64,000 bases of DNA from Xanthomonas sp. Leaf148 (GCF_001423585.1 NZ_LMOP01000008.1:670982-734981), one strand, 5' to 3'; numbered from the stretch's first letter, positions 1-11,874 are shown. Numbers and translations: made by a program. The notes: generated by a model not told the origin, from the letters alone.

Positions 1-3
1 CCA

Positions 4-145
4 GAGCGGCTAACAGAACGTAGCCAGCAGTCGTCAGGTGGGTATGGACGACGCGGACGAACCGGAGTGAACGCGTGGTCCATGCCGCAGCGCGCACCGG
101 CCGCCCCCGCCTGGCGGTGAGCGCAGTCGTGTTGTTAGCCGCCCT
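4..145 (-). repeat. Dispersed 142-bp inverted-terminal repeat element, copy 1
   Basis: The stretch begins GAGCGGCTAACA and ends TGTTAGCCGC, so its ends are inverted repeats. Read on the minus strand it aligns along its whole length with the copies at 11658-11799 and 45041-45182, sharing the blocks CTCACCGCCAGGCGGG near one end and ACCCACCTGACGACTGCT near the other. It encodes no transposase and looks like a MITE-like element. The remaining bases up to about 339 hold no gene I can support. Confidence 0.8.
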
Positions 146-339
146 TACTCGGAACCGGGTGTGGATGACATCCCTGAGGGCGGCCACGTCTGCGCACGCT
201 GCCAACAGCGCAGGCGTCCGCTCGGCCTCTGCAAGACCTCAGCGCCCTGTCTTGCACGAGGCAGCGTGGCTTGGGCATGCTGCAGGTGGAAGCTGTCCGG
301 ATGTCCGGCCACGCAGTCCATCACAGGGAGTGTCGATCG

Positions 340-1062
340 ATGCGCAAGGCCGTGCTCGGACTATGGATGAGCTGCATGCTCGCGACGGTGACCGCCGCAG
401 CTGCGTCCACGCAGGACGATCCGGAGATGGCGGCGGCGCTGGCCAAATGCCCAAGCGCGGCGGCGTTCGTGCGCGCGCAGGAGCAGGCCAAGGCGGATGC
501 CGCGACCGCCGCGCCTGCCGAGGCGACGGCGGCTCCCAGCGACCCCGCATTGCGCGCGCGGTTGCTGGAGATGGAGCGCCTGGATCAACAGGTCCGCAAC
601 GGTGACTGGTCGCAGGAAGCGATGGGCAAGATGCTGGCGATGGACGCCGAGCATCTGCCGCAGATGCGTCGCATCGTCGCCGATCATGATGGTTTGCCCA
701 GCGTGGCGCAGGTCGGACGCGACGGCGTGGCCGCCGCCTGGCTGCTGGTGCAGCATGCCGACGCCGATCCGGCCTTGCAGGAGCGCGTGCTGGGCACGCT
801 GACCCGGCATGGCGCACGCAGTGGCGAGGTGTCGGCGCACCAATTGGTGTTGCTGACCGATCGCGTGCTCATCGCGAACGGCACGCCGCAGCGTTACGGC
901 AGCCAACTGATCCCAGAGCAGGGACGTTGGGTATCCAAGCCGATCGCCGATCCGGCGCAGGTGGACGTACTGCGCGCCGGCATGGACGAGATGCCGCTGG
1001 CCGACTACGTGTGCGTGGCCACCCAGCTGTTCCCGGTGCCGTCGACGCCGCCCGGCAGCTGA
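340..1062 (+). CDS. Exported DUF6624-family protein
   Basis: A 240-residue protein with a probable signal peptide (MRKAVLGLWMSCMLATVTAA, then an Ala-rich cleavage region near residue 22). The body from about residue 70 matches the DUF6624 pattern as I remember it: a segment with MERLDQQVRNGDW, then GRDGVAAAWLLVQHAD, then QLVLLTDRVLIANGTPQRYG. The function of this family is not established. The start at 340 is preferred over an upstream in-frame start at 271 because CAGGGAG lies just before it and a signal peptide follows at once. It converges on the outer-membrane gene at 1115, and a hairpin separates the two. Confidence 0.75.
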   Translation: MRKAVLGLWMSCMLATVTAAAASTQDDPEMAAALAKCPSAAAFVRAQEQAKADAATAAPAEATAAPSDPALRARLLEMERLDQQVRNGDWSQEAMGKMLAMDAEHLPQMRRIVADHDGLPSVAQVGRDGVAAAWLLVQHADADPALQERVLGTLTRHGARSGEVSAHQLVLLTDRVLIANGTPQRYGSQLIPEQGRWVSKPIADPAQVDVLRAGMDEMPLADYVCVATQLFPVPSTPPGS

Positions 1063-1065
1063 AAC

Positions 1066-1096
1066 GCGAACGGCCCGCACAGGGCGGGCCGTTCGC
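1066..1096. terminator. Bidirectional hairpin between convergent genes
   Basis: GCGAACGGCCCGC pairs perfectly with GCGGGCCGTTCGC around a 5-base loop, giving a 13-bp stem. It sits between the stop codons of two convergent genes, so it probably ends transcription from both sides. There is no long T tract. Confidence 0.8.
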
Positions 1097-1114
1097 TTGC
1101 AACAGTGGCGCAGA

Positions 1115-1927
1115 TCAGAACGCGAACGTCACGCCTGCCACCGGGCCCTTGAACTCCTGCTTCAGGCCGATCAGGCCATCGCTGCCGCGCTGGTCGACAT
1201 CGAGCTTGAACCAGTCGTAGCCGGCGAAGATGCCGAAGTTCTTGGTGAAGCGGTATTCGGCAATCGCGTTGGCGCGGCTCAGGTCGCCCTCGTAGTCGTC
1301 GAAGTTGCCCCAGCTGGTGTTGAGGTACTGGCCCTGCACGTTGAACAGCCAATGCTCGCTCGGACGCGCGGTGAAGCGGACGCCAACCACCGGCGCAACG
1401 CCATCGGCCTTCTCGTCCAGCACATCGCCGGAGAACACGCTGCCCAGATCGGCATACGCATTGGCTTCAACCTTGGCGTATTCGGCACCGATCTGCAGGC
1501 CCAGGCTGAATTCCGGCGAATCGATCACCGAGTAGTCGTACACCAGGGTCGCGACCTGATACTTCAGCTCACCCTTGATGAAGCTACCGGTCGGCACGGT
1601 CACGCCACCGGCGCTCAGATCCTGGGTCAGGGTCTCGCGACGATCCTTGTCGTACTTGAAGTAATCGAAGATCAGGCGCTGACGGGTGCTGATGCGGAAC
1701 ACGCCATCGACGCGCGGCTCCCATTCCTTGCCGCCCAGCTTGAAATCTTCGTTGACCGACACATTGTTGCCTGCCACCAGCGTGTTGCCACGGATGGTGT
1801 TGTCGTTGTCCACGTTCATCGCACCGAGGCGAATCTGGAAGCGGTCATCGCTATCTTCGGCGTGCGCGGGGGCGACGTAGGCGACGGCCAGAACGCACGG
1901 GATCGCCAGTGCGAGAAGGTGTTTCAT
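1115..1927 (-). CDS. Outer-membrane beta-barrel protein
   Basis: A 270-residue protein with a clean signal peptide (MKHLLALAIPCVLAVAYVAP, cleavage near AHA-ED). The rest alternates short polar turns with amphipathic strands rich in Tyr, Phe and Gly, and it ends in GVTFAF, the C-terminal aromatic signature used for insertion by the Bam machinery. The size suits an 8-stranded (OmpW-like or OMP_b-brl) barrel, but I cannot assign a specific family. GGAGCTCC lies just upstream of the ATG as ribosome binding site. The cargo or role is unknown. Confidence 0.8.
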   Translation of the reverse strand: MKHLLALAIPCVLAVAYVAPAHAEDSDDRFQIRLGAMNVDNDNTIRGNTLVAGNNVSVNEDFKLGGKEWEPRVDGVFRISTRQRLIFDYFKYDKDRRETLTQDLSAGGVTVPTGSFIKGELKYQVATLVYDYSVIDSPEFSLGLQIGAEYAKVEANAYADLGSVFSGDVLDEKADGVAPVVGVRFTARPSEHWLFNVQGQYLNTSWGNFDDYEGDLSRANAIAEYRFTKNFGIFAGYDWFKLDVDQRGSDGLIGLKQEFKGPVAGVTFAF

Positions 1928-2301
1928 GGGGAGCTCCGTAATCTTGGAATGGTCAGGCCGATGGGCCAGTGGCGCGCACTATCGATAAGGCGGCGTCTTT
2001 CAAAAGTGAAGAACTCGTCGCGCACATGTGAAGGCCGATATAGCAATCGGACAAAACGGTCCGCAAGTTCAACAGGCATGGGCATCGCGCGCAGGGCGCG
2101 GCAGATTCAGGGTCGAAGACGACCCGCGCAAAGTGTGTCGCAGTGCATACCATCAGGTACGGTCACGGCCGCCAACTGCGCAACGGACGACGTTTCACAC
2201 GTTGCTGTGCCCCGAACCCAGGCACTGCACAGATCGAAACATCGTGCAGTGCGGCGGATTGGACCGCGGATGGGAAAGTGTCAGGGTGCGACAAAATGCG
2301 T

Positions 2302-2334
2302 AAAAAGCGGGAGCCCCGGTCTCCCAGGGCTCCC
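2302..2334 (-). terminator. Rho-independent terminator on the minus strand, no assigned gene
   Basis: GGGAGCCC at 2309-2316 pairs with GGGCTCCC at 2327-2334. Read on the minus strand, the hairpin is followed by GCTTTTTACG, which fits an intrinsic terminator. No minus-strand gene is recognisable between it and atpI, so it may end a short divergent transcript. The 1928-2560 gap otherwise holds the promoters of the barrel gene and the atp operon. Confidence 0.6.
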
Positions 2335-2470
2335 ATACGCGACCTGCGGCGGTACCTTTCGACGAGGATGTGCAGGCCTCGCAGGTTCTGACCGTCGGTT
2401 TGTGGCAAAGTTCCCACCCGCCGCCACGACGCATCCTTGGTGCATTGCAGCAGCGAATGACTTCTGCCGG

Positions 2471-2500
2471 TTGTCTCGCAATTTGTCCCATTGCTATACT
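2471..2500 (+). promoter_or_regulatory. Candidate sigma-70 promoter of the atp operon
   Basis: TTGTCT at 2471 and TATACT at 2495-2500 are 18 bases apart. This would start transcription near 2507 and leave a leader of about 55 bases before the GTG start of atpI at 2561. It is the best -35/-10 pair seen in the region. Confidence 0.5.
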
Positions 2501-2560
2501 TTCGCGGCTCGACGAGGCGCAACTGCGCTTCCCCCCTCATTCACACGTAAGGTAACCGTA

Positions 2561-2926
2561 GTGCTGAACTCCGTTGACGCGGGTCGGCGGTTGATGCTGC
2601 GCGCTGCGGTATATCCGCTTGCTGCTGTAGCTATAACCAGTCTGGGGTTGCTGTTGGTCGGTCCCCGTTACTCTGCCGGTCTGGCATTGACCGGGTTTGC
2701 GACGGTACTGGGCGGTTGGGTTGCGGCACGCACCGCGCTCGGCGGCGGCATCCAGGCAGCCGGCATCGCGATGGTGCGGTTGGTGCTGGCGATGGTGCTG
2801 AAGTGGGTGTTGGTATTTGCGGCGTTGTCGCTGGGCTTTGCCCTGTGGCGGTTGCCTCCTCTGGCTCTGTTGGCAGGTATTGCCATCGGGTTGATTTTTC
2901 AGGTTCTGGCTCTGGCCAGGCGTTGA
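2561..2926 (+). CDS. atpI: ATP synthase subunit I
   Basis: A 121-residue hydrophobic protein with four predicted membrane segments, first gene of the ATP synthase operon. AtpI is a non-structural membrane protein thought to help assemble the c-ring or handle Mg2+. Assignment rests on size, hydrophobicity and position 25 bases before atpB. The GTG start at 2561 has AAGGTAA six bases upstream. The same frame stays open far upstream, but that part lies opposite the outer-membrane gene and is not coding. Confidence 0.85.
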   Translation: MLNSVDAGRRLMLRAAVYPLAAVAITSLGLLLVGPRYSAGLALTGFATVLGGWVAARTALGGGIQAAGIAMVRLVLAMVLKWVLVFAALSLGFALWRLPPLALLAGIAIGLIFQVLALARR

Positions 2927-2951
2927 TTCGAACTTAAAGGGCTCCAGACAC

Positions 2952-4128
<1,177 letters not shown>

Positions 4129-4187
4129 TCCAGCGGTAGCAGGATGTGGGATGCAGCCAGTGCGGCTGCGCCCGCGGATGAAGGTCG

Positions 4188-4216
4188 GAAAGCGTCGCCA
4201 CTGCGGCGGCGCTTTC
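4188..4216 (+). promoter_or_regulatory. Intercistronic hairpin between atpE and atpF
   Basis: GAAAGCGTCGCC pairs with GGCGGCGCTTTC through 12 positions with one G-U wobble. No T tract follows, so it is more likely an mRNA stability or processing element than a terminator. It could help raise the yield of subunit c relative to the downstream subunits, but that is inference. Confidence 0.5.
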
Positions 4217-4242
4217 ACCCCTAAACAGCGATTGAGCGACCC

Positions 4243-4713
4243 ATGGATATCACCCTTACCATCTTTGCCCAGGCGCTGGCCTTCGCCGGTCTGATCTGGA
4301 TCGTCGCGACCAAAATCTGGCCGCCGCTGCTGCAGGCGATCGAAGAGCGTCAGCAAAAGATCGCTGAAGGTCTGGCTGCCGCCGATCGTAGTCAGAAGGA
4401 TCTGGCGCAGGCCCAGGAAAAGGTCAACGAAGCACTGAAAGACGCACGCACCAAGGCCAACGAGATCATCGATCAGGCCCATGCGCGCGCCAATCAGATC
4501 ATCGAAGCGGCCAAGCTCGAGGCGATTGCCGAAGCCAACCGTCAGAAGGATCTGGCCCAGACCGAAATCGACGCATCTGCCACCCGTGCCCGCGAAGAAC
4601 TGCGCAAGCAGATCTCGGTGCTGGCGGTCAGCGGCGCCGAGAAGCTGCTCAAGCGCGAAATCGACGCCAACGCCCACAAGGCGCTGCTCGACGAGCTGGC
4701 GGCGGAGATTTAA
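4243..4713 (+). CDS. atpF: ATP synthase Fo subunit b
   Basis: A 156-residue peripheral-stalk subunit. One N-terminal membrane helix (about residues 5-25) is followed by a long charged helix rich in Ala, Glu, Lys and Gln, as expected for the dimeric b stalk that links Fo to subunit delta. Length equals the E. coli protein. It ends 3 bases before atpH. Confidence 0.96.
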   Translation: MDITLTIFAQALAFAGLIWIVATKIWPPLLQAIEERQQKIAEGLAAADRSQKDLAQAQEKVNEALKDARTKANEIIDQAHARANQIIEAAKLEAIAEANRQKDLAQTEIDASATRAREELRKQISVLAVSGAEKLLKREIDANAHKALLDELAAEI

Positions 4714-4716
4714 CCG

Positions 4717-5244
4717 ATGAGTCAGGCCCTCACACTTGCCCGTCCCTACGGCCGTGCCGCGTTTGCAATCGCGCGTGAGGGCGGCACGTTCGCGCCCTGG
4801 TCCGATGCGCTGGCGTTTTCGGCGCAGGTGGCCGGCGACCCACGCGTGGCTGCGCTGCTGCTCAACCCGGCCCTGCGCCAGGAACAGGCAGTGACGTTGC
4901 TGGCGCCGCCGCAGGCTGGCGAACACTATCTGCGTTTCCTCGGCCTGCTTGCCGATGCGCATCGGCTGTCGCTGTTGCCGGAAGTGGCGGGGCTGTACGA
5001 ACAGCTGCGTGCCGAGGCCGAGCATGTCGTCAAAGCGACCGTGACCTCGGCCACCGAGATGACGCCGGCCGAGCTGGACACGATCGCCGCTGCACTGAAG
5101 AAGCGTTTTGGCCGCGAGGTGGACATCACCACCGCGGTAGATGCATCGCTGATCGGCGGCGCGGTGATCGACACCGGCGACGTGGTCATCGACGGCTCGC
5201 TGAAGGGCAAGCTCGCGCGTCTGCAAAGCTCGCTCGCCCACTGA
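4717..5244 (+). CDS. atpH: ATP synthase F1 subunit delta
   Basis: A 175-residue protein that caps F1 and binds the b stalk. It begins with [13 protein letters not shown], the typical AtpH opening, and its C-terminal part has [19 protein letters not shown], the conserved family end. It lies between atpF and atpA in the canonical order. Confidence 0.96.
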   Translation: MSQALTLARPYGRAAFAIAREGGTFAPWSDALAFSAQVAGDPRVAALLLNPALRQEQAVTLLAPPQAGEHYLRFLGLLADAHRLSLLPEVAGLYEQLRAEAEHVVKATVTSATEMTPAELDTIAAALKKRFGREVDITTAVDASLIGGAVIDTGDVVIDGSLKGKLARLQSSLAH

Positions 5245-5291
5245 ATTCACATAAACGCATGGCCCTCGCGGCCGGCACCTAGGACTGAACG

Positions 5292-6839
5292 ATGGCAACC
5301 ACGCTCAACCCCTCCGAAATCAGCGACCTGATCAAGACCCGCATCGAGACGGTCAAGCTGTCCGCGGAGTCGCGCAACGAAGGCTCCGTGACCAGCGTGT
5401 CCGACGGCATCGTGCGCATCTTCGGCCTGGCCGACGTGATGCAGGGCGAAATGATCGAACTGCCCAACAACACCTTCGCCCTGGCGTTGAACCTGGAGCG
5501 CGATTCGGTCGGCGCCGTGGTGTTGGGCGATTACGAAAACCTGCGCGAAGGCGACGTGGCCAAGACCACCGGTCGCATCCTGGAAGTGCCGGTGGGTCCG
5601 GAACTGCTGGGTCGCGTGGTCAACGCACTGGGCGAGCCGATCGACGGCAAGGGCCCGCTGGGCGCCACCCAGACCGCACCGGTCGAGCGCGTTGCGCCGG
5701 GCGTGATCTGGCGTAAGTCGGTCGACCAGCCGGTGCAGACCGGTTACAAGTCGGTCGATGCGATGATCCCGATCGGCCGCGGTCAGCGCGAGCTGGTCAT
5801 CGGCGACCGTCAGACCGGCAAGACCGCGCTGGCGATCGATGCGGTGATCAACCAGAAGGGCACCGGCATCAAGTGCGTGTACGTGGCGATCGGCCAGAAG
5901 GCCTCGACCGTTGCCAACATCGTGCGCAAGCTCGAAGAAAACGGCGCGCTGGCGCACACCGTGGTGGTGGCGGCGACCGCGTCCGAATCGGCCGCGATGC
6001 AGTACATCAGCCCGTATGCCGGCTGCACCATGGGCGAGTACTTCATGGACCGCGGCGAAGACGCGCTGATCGTGTACGACGATCTGTCCAAGCAGGCCGT
6101 GGCCTACCGCCAGATCTCGCTGCTGCTCAAGCGCCCGCCGGGCCGTGAAGCCTACCCGGGCGACGTGTTCTACCTGCACTCCCGCCTGCTGGAGCGCGCA
6201 GCGCGCGTGTCCGAGGAATACGTGGAGAAGTTCACCAACGGTGCGGTGACCGGCAAGACCGGCTCGCTGACGGCGCTGCCGATCATCGAAACGCAGGCCG
6301 GCGACGTGTCCGCGTTCGTGCCGACCAACGTGATCTCGATCACCGACGGCCAGATCTTCCTGGAAACCGACCTGTTCAACGCCGGTATCCGTCCGGCCGT
6401 GAACGCCGGTATCTCGGTGTCGCGCGTCGGTGGTGCGGCCCAGACCAAGATCATCAAGAAGCTGTCCGGCGGCATTCGTATCTCGCTGGCGCAGTACCGT
6501 GAGCTGGCGGCGTTCGCGCAGTTCGCCTCGGACCTGGACGAAGCCACCCGCAAGCAGCTTGAGCGCGGTCAGCGCGTCACCGAGCTGATGAAGCAGAAGC
6601 AGTACGCACCGATGTCCATCGCCAACCAGGCGCTGTCGATCTACGCCGTCAACGAGGGTTACCTCGATGAAGTGCCGGTCAACAAGCTGCTGGCGTTCGA
6701 AGAAGGCCTGCATGCGCACTTCGCCAACACCCAGGGCGAGTTGATCTCCAAGATCAACAGCACCGGCGGTTGGGACAACGACATCGAAGCCGCGTTCAAG
6801 AAGGGCATCGCAGAGTTCAAGACCACCGGCACCTGGTAA
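5292..6839 (+). CDS. atpA: ATP synthase F1 subunit alpha
   Basis: A 515-residue non-catalytic nucleotide-binding subunit of the alpha3-beta3 hexamer. The P-loop GDRQTGKTA (about residues 170-178) and the signature [17 protein letters not shown] are present, and the length matches E. coli AtpA (513). It begins 47 bases after atpH. The 181-base gap after it contains heptamer repeats. Confidence 0.98.
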   Translation: MATTLNPSEISDLIKTRIETVKLSAESRNEGSVTSVSDGIVRIFGLADVMQGEMIELPNNTFALALNLERDSVGAVVLGDYENLREGDVAKTTGRILEVPVGPELLGRVVNALGEPIDGKGPLGATQTAPVERVAPGVIWRKSVDQPVQTGYKSVDAMIPIGRGQRELVIGDRQTGKTALAIDAVINQKGTGIKCVYVAIGQKASTVANIVRKLEENGALAHTVVVAATASESAAMQYISPYAGCTMGEYFMDRGEDALIVYDDLSKQAVAYRQISLLLKRPPGREAYPGDVFYLHSRLLERAARVSEEYVEKFTNGAVTGKTGSLTALPIIETQAGDVSAFVPTNVISITDGQIFLETDLFNAGIRPAVNAGISVSRVGGAAQTKIIKKLSGGIRISLAQYRELAAFAQFASDLDEATRKQLERGQRVTELMKQKQYAPMSIANQALSIYAVNEGYLDEVPVNKLLAFEEGLHAHFANTQGELISKINSTGGWDNDIEAAFKKGIAEFKTTGTW

Positions 6840-6845
6840 GGCGCC

Positions 6846-7004
6846 GGGATTCGGGATTGGGCATTCGGGATTTGTAGGAGCGGTGGTTCGGGGCGTTGTC
6901 CCATGTCGAATCACCGCTGCCGAATCCCAGATTTAGGAATTAGAGAGTCGTGAAGTGGGACGCGGGAGGCTCTGGCCATTCCCGATTCCCGATTCCCGAT
7001 TCTC
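6846..7004. repeat. GGGATTC-type heptamer inverted repeat, atpA-atpG gap
   Basis: A run of GGGATT units at 6846-6872 is matched by an inverted run (CCATTCCCGATTCCCGATTC and so on) at about 6977-7004, with another AATCCC block at 6924. The RNA could form a long stem between atpA and atpG. The same style of element lies in the next two gaps of the operon. Confidence 0.7.
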
Positions 7005-7020
7005 ACGAGCGGAGCGAGCA

Positions 7021-7881
7021 ATGGCAGGCGGACGCGAAATCAAAACCAAGATCAAGAGCGTGCAGAACACCCGCAAGGTGACGCGCGCGCTCGAAATGGT
7101 CTCGGCCTCCAAGATCCGCAAGGCGCAGGAGCGCATGAAGACCTCGCGTCCGTATGCGCAGGCGATGAAGCAGGTGATCGGGCATCTGGCGCAGGCCAGC
7201 ACCGATTTCCAGCATCCGTTTCTGGTCGAGCGTGAGCAGGTCAAGCGGGTCGGTTACATCGTGATCTCTTCCGACCGCGGCCTGGCCGGCGGTCTGAACA
7301 ACAACCTGTTCCGCAAGATGCTGGGCGAAGTGCGCCCGTGGCAGGACAAGGGCGCCGAGATCGACGTGGTGACCATCGGTCAGAAGGCGTCGGCGTTCTT
7401 CCGTCGCATCAAGGTCAACATGGTTGGCAGCGTGACCCATCTGGGCGACAGCCCGCAGGTCGAGCAGCTGATCGGTGTGATCAAGGTGATGATCGATGCC
7501 TTCATCGACGGCAAGGTGGACCGCGTGTATCTGGTCTACAACCGCTTCGTGAACACCATGACGCAGAAGGCCAGCTTCGATCAGCTGCTGCCGCTGCCGG
7601 CCGCCGAGCACAAGGTGGCGCATCACGATTGGGACTACCTGTACGAACCCGATGCGGCGACCGTGCTGGAGCACGTGATGACGCGCTACATCGAGTCGCT
7701 GGTGTACCAAGCCGTGCTGGAGAACGTCGCGTCAGAACATGCCGCGCGCATGGTGGCGATGAAGGCCGCCAGCGACAACGCCAACAAGATGATCGGCACC
7801 TTGCAACTGATCTACAACAAGGCACGTCAGGCGGCGATCACCCAAGAAATTTCGGAAATCGTCAGCGGCGCGGCCGCTGTC

Positions 7882-7884
<3 letters not shown>
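7021..7884 (+). CDS. atpG: ATP synthase F1 subunit gamma
   Basis: A 287-residue central-stalk subunit. The N-terminus [20 protein letters not shown] and the C-terminal helix with [19 protein letters not shown] are the two conserved ends that form the rotating coiled coil. The ATG at 7021 is chosen because GAGCGGAGCGAGCA precedes it and the family motif starts there. An in-frame start at 6955 lies within the repeat region. Confidence 0.97.
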
Positions 7885-9415
<1,531 letters not shown>

Positions 9416-9417
9416 CG

Positions 9418-9534
9418 GCCGGGATTTGGCATTCGGGATTCGGGATTTGGTACGGCGGTGAGCGGGAGCGTGATTGGTGGTCGTGGCGGCGAATGCGCTG
9501 TTGCTAATCCCCAATCCCGACTCCCTAATCCCCA
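9418..9534. repeat. Heptamer inverted repeat, atpD-atpC gap
   Basis: CGGGATTTGGCATTCGGGATTCGGGATT at the left pairs imperfectly with the AATCCCCAATCCCGACTCCC block at the right. It is the third such element in the operon, again filling nearly the whole gap. Confidence 0.7.
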
Positions 9535-9552
9535 CCTCACAAGGTAGGCACC

Positions 9553-9975
9553 ATGAGCACTATTCGTTGCGACATCGTCAGCGCCGAGAAGGAAATCTTC
9601 CACGGTGAGGCGACGCTGGTCGTGGCCACCGGCGAACTGGGCGAGCTGGGCATCGCGCCCAAGCACGCGCCGTTGATCACCCGCCTGAAGCCGGGCAAGG
9701 TGGTGGTCACCACCGCCAGCGGCGAACAGCTGGATTTCGCCATCTCCGGCGGCATCCTGGAAGTGCAGCCGCAGGTAGTGACCGTGCTGGTCGACACCGC
9801 GATACGGGCGCAGGACATCGACGAGGCCGCGGTCCGCAAAGTCAAGGAGGAAGCCGAGCGTTTGCTGGCCAACCGTGGCGACACGGTGGACGTGGCCCAG
9901 GCGCAGCGTCAGCTGGCCGAGGCGACGGTGCAGTTGCAGGCGCTGGAGCGGTTGCGCCGCACCCTCAAGCACTGA
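9553..9975 (+). CDS. atpC: ATP synthase F1 subunit epsilon
   Basis: A 140-residue subunit with an N-terminal beta-sandwich ([34 protein letters not shown]) and a C-terminal helical hairpin that couples to gamma and inhibits ATP hydrolysis. AGGTAGGCACC precedes the ATG. It is the last gene of the operon and is followed by an intrinsic terminator. Confidence 0.97.
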   Translation: MSTIRCDIVSAEKEIFHGEATLVVATGELGELGIAPKHAPLITRLKPGKVVVTTASGEQLDFAISGGILEVQPQVVTVLVDTAIRAQDIDEAAVRKVKEEAERLLANRGDTVDVAQAQRQLAEATVQLQALERLRRTLKH

Positions 9976-10048
9976 TCGATTGCCTGCCCCATTGTCTGCG
10001 GGCAAGCGAGATGCTTCAGCTGTAATGCCGCAGGCAGATGTGGATTGG

Positions 10049-10081
10049 AAACGCCGACCTTCGTGTCGGCGTTTTCGTTTT
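10049..10081 (+). terminator. Rho-independent terminator of the atp operon
   Basis: AAACGCCGAC pairs with GTCGGCGTTT around a 6-base loop, followed by TCGTTTT. It lies about 75 bases after the atpC stop. Confidence 0.85.
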
Positions 10082-10208
10082 GGGAGATGCGCTTGCGTGG
10101 CACAAGGCCGCGTGTTGTGGACAGCGCGCACACTGCGTGGCAGGTTGCCATGCAGCGCTTCGCTTCGCTGCGCCATGGCATGGTCACCCCCGACATTGAG
10201 GACACCCC

Positions 10209-10796
10209 ATGACCCGCTCGATCGATGGCTTACGCGGTTATGCACTGACGTGCACGCTTGCAGTTGCACTGCTGGGTTGCGCGCTTCCGGTACGCAGCCA
10301 GCCGCCGCTGGATCCGTTGCTGGATCGCATCGTGCAACGCAATGCGATCGGCGATGCGGTGGCGCTGAGCAAGTGGGATAGCGGCAAGCCGGTGCTGGAC
10401 CAGGCACGCGAAGCGGCGGTGCTGCAGAGCGTGCGCGATCAGGCGCCGGCGCACGGACTGGATGCCGACGACGCGGCGCGCTTCTTTGCGGCGCAGATCG
10501 AGGCCAATAAATCGGTGCAATACGCGCTGTTGAACCATTGGCATGAACGTGGACGGGCACCGGACACTGTACGCCCGGATCTGGCCGCGCTGCGCGCGCG
10601 CCTGGACCAGTTGCAGGGCGAGTTGCTCGACGCGCTGGCCGATGTCGCAGCGGCGCGCTCGGCGGCGCAATGCTCGGCCAGCACGGCACGTGCGGCGGCA
10701 CATTACGCTGGGCAATGGCAGCTGGATGCCTTGCATCGTGCAGCACTGGTGCGTGGCCTGGGCGACTTTTGCCAGCAGGTACCCGCCAAGAGCTAG
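10209..10796 (+). CDS. Secreted chorismate mutase, AroQ-gamma class
   Basis: A 195-residue protein that should convert chorismate to prephenate outside the cytoplasm. A signal peptide (hydrophobic core YALTCTLAVALLGCALP, cleavage near VRS-Q) precedes the AroQ-gamma pattern RIVQRNAIGDAVALSKW, then a Lys in GKPVLDQAREAAVL and an AAQIEANKSVQ helix. The C-terminal extension with two Cys is typical of the gamma subclass. Related secreted enzymes are known from plant-associated and pathogenic bacteria, including Xanthomonas oryzae. It is a separate unit behind the atp terminator. The 10797-11200 gap that follows contains one long imperfect hairpin (10905-10958) and nothing else I can name. Confidence 0.9.
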   Translation: MTRSIDGLRGYALTCTLAVALLGCALPVRSQPPLDPLLDRIVQRNAIGDAVALSKWDSGKPVLDQAREAAVLQSVRDQAPAHGLDADDAARFFAAQIEANKSVQYALLNHWHERGRAPDTVRPDLAALRARLDQLQGELLDALADVAAARSAAQCSASTARAAAHYAGQWQLDALHRAALVRGLGDFCQQVPAKS

Positions 10797-10904
10797 CGCG
10801 GTGTGGTCGGCACAAGGCACGGTGGCGCAAGGCGACTGCCGTAATGATGTTTCAGCAAGGTCGACGCAGTTCCATGCGAACCAATCCGCCGCAGAGTGCC
10901 GCGC

Positions 10905-10958
10905 GGCTTCCACCTCGATCGCAATCCGCCTGTAAAACGCAATCGAGGTGATGAAGCC
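10905..10958. other. Long imperfect inverted repeat of unknown role
   Basis: GGCTTC+CACCTCGAT at 10905-10919 pairs with ATCGAGGTG at 10942-10950 and GAAGCC at 10953-10958, giving 15 pairs interrupted by a 2-base bulge, with a loop of about 22 bases. No T tract and no neighbouring gene end explain it. Confidence 0.45.
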
Positions 10959-11200
10959 GGCAGCGGGGCAATGTGCATCGCTTGCTGGCTGCTGTTTTCC
11001 TGCAACAGATGGGGTGTGCTGTCGCCGTGGTGCGCAAAGGCGGCGCGTTGGCAGATGCCGCTCTTAAGCTTCGTCAGCGTGTGGACGGCGCACGCTTGGT
11101 GGACGCCTGCAGTGCGCGCCTTGTTGAGTGACTTAAGCGGGAAACAGTCGGCTGCCTTGGTTCAACGACGCGCGCTCCAGCCTTGGTCGCCCGCGTGCGT

Positions 11201-11614
11201 TCAGCGATACACCACATGCCGGCCGAGAAAGAACGACACGATCGCCAGCCCGCCTTCGACCAGTGGCTTGGCCAGCCAGGCTTGGCGCAGGCCGACCAGA
11301 TCCACCGTCGCCGACAGCAGCCAGGTGCTGATCAACGTCAACGCCAGCCACATCACCGCAAAGCGGCGGAAACGCTGCCAGCCCAGCCGCGCGCCGCCTT
11401 GCTGGGCGAAGGTGTAGCGGCCGTTGAGCCAGAACCCCAGCACCGCGCCGCTGATGCGCCCGAGCAGATTGGCCGGCACCGTCGGCATGCCGGCGGCGGT
11501 GGCGGCGATGAAGATGCCGCAATCCACAGCCAATTGCAGGCCGCCAATCAGGGTGAACTGGCTGCCTTGGCGAAACAGGCTCATGCGTGCCGGGGACGAA
11601 GAAAGTGCGCCCAT
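11201..11614 (-). CDS. GtrA-like small membrane protein
   Basis: A 137-residue protein with four predicted membrane segments and the GtrA-family pattern: an opening RQGSQFTLIGGLQLAVDCGIF, a second helix ending LGRISGAVLGFWLNGRYTF, and an Arg-rich loop before the last two helices. GtrA proteins are thought to move lipid-linked sugars or otherwise serve cell-surface glycosylation. No glycosyltransferase partner lies beside it. It is divergent from glmU, with a dispersed repeat copy in between. Confidence 0.85.
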   Translation of the reverse strand: MGALSSSPARMSLFRQGSQFTLIGGLQLAVDCGIFIAATAAGMPTVPANLLGRISGAVLGFWLNGRYTFAQQGGARLGWQRFRRFAVMWLALTLISTWLLSATVDLVGLRQAWLAKPLVEGGLAIVSFFLGRHVVYR

Positions 11615-11657
11615 CCTAGCGGCCGCAGTGCTAAAAAAGTTGTCATCGCGTGTTTAA

Positions 11658-11799
11658 GAGCAGCTAACAAAACGACTGTGCTCACCGCCAGGCGGGCGCG
11701 GGCGGTGCTCGGTGCGGCATGTACCACTTATACACTCCGGTTCCTCCGCGCCGCCCGCACCCACCTGACGACTGCTCGCTACGTGTTGTTAGCCGCTCT
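11658..11799 (+). repeat. Dispersed 142-bp element, copy 2
   Basis: The best-preserved copy. It starts GAGCAGCTAACAAAACGACT and ends CGTGTTGTTAGCCGCTCT; the first and last 12-13 bases are inverted repeats with one mismatch. It lies in the divergent spacer between the gtrA-like gene and glmU, so it may contain or displace their promoters. Confidence 0.85.
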
Positions 11800-11874
11800 A
11801 AGACATCGATCGAGCACGCGGTTTTGCATGGCTGCGACTAGAATTTAGCCCATCTCCCGCCTTTGGAATTTTTG

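Noticed and set aside
2031-2048. Twelve bases ACATGTGAAGGC followed by GATAT shared with 27585-27601
   Set aside because: Too short and without symmetrical structure or matching context; may be chance.
1097-2560. Long plus-strand open frame running into atpI (609 codons in all)
   Set aside because: The part before 2561 lies opposite the outer-membrane barrel gene, has no family features and arises from high GC; only the last 121 codons are atpI.
11183-11848. 221-codon plus-strand frame over the GtrA-like gene and repeat copy 2
   Set aside because: It overlaps a clear membrane protein gene on the other strand and runs through the repeat; no start signal or family sequence.
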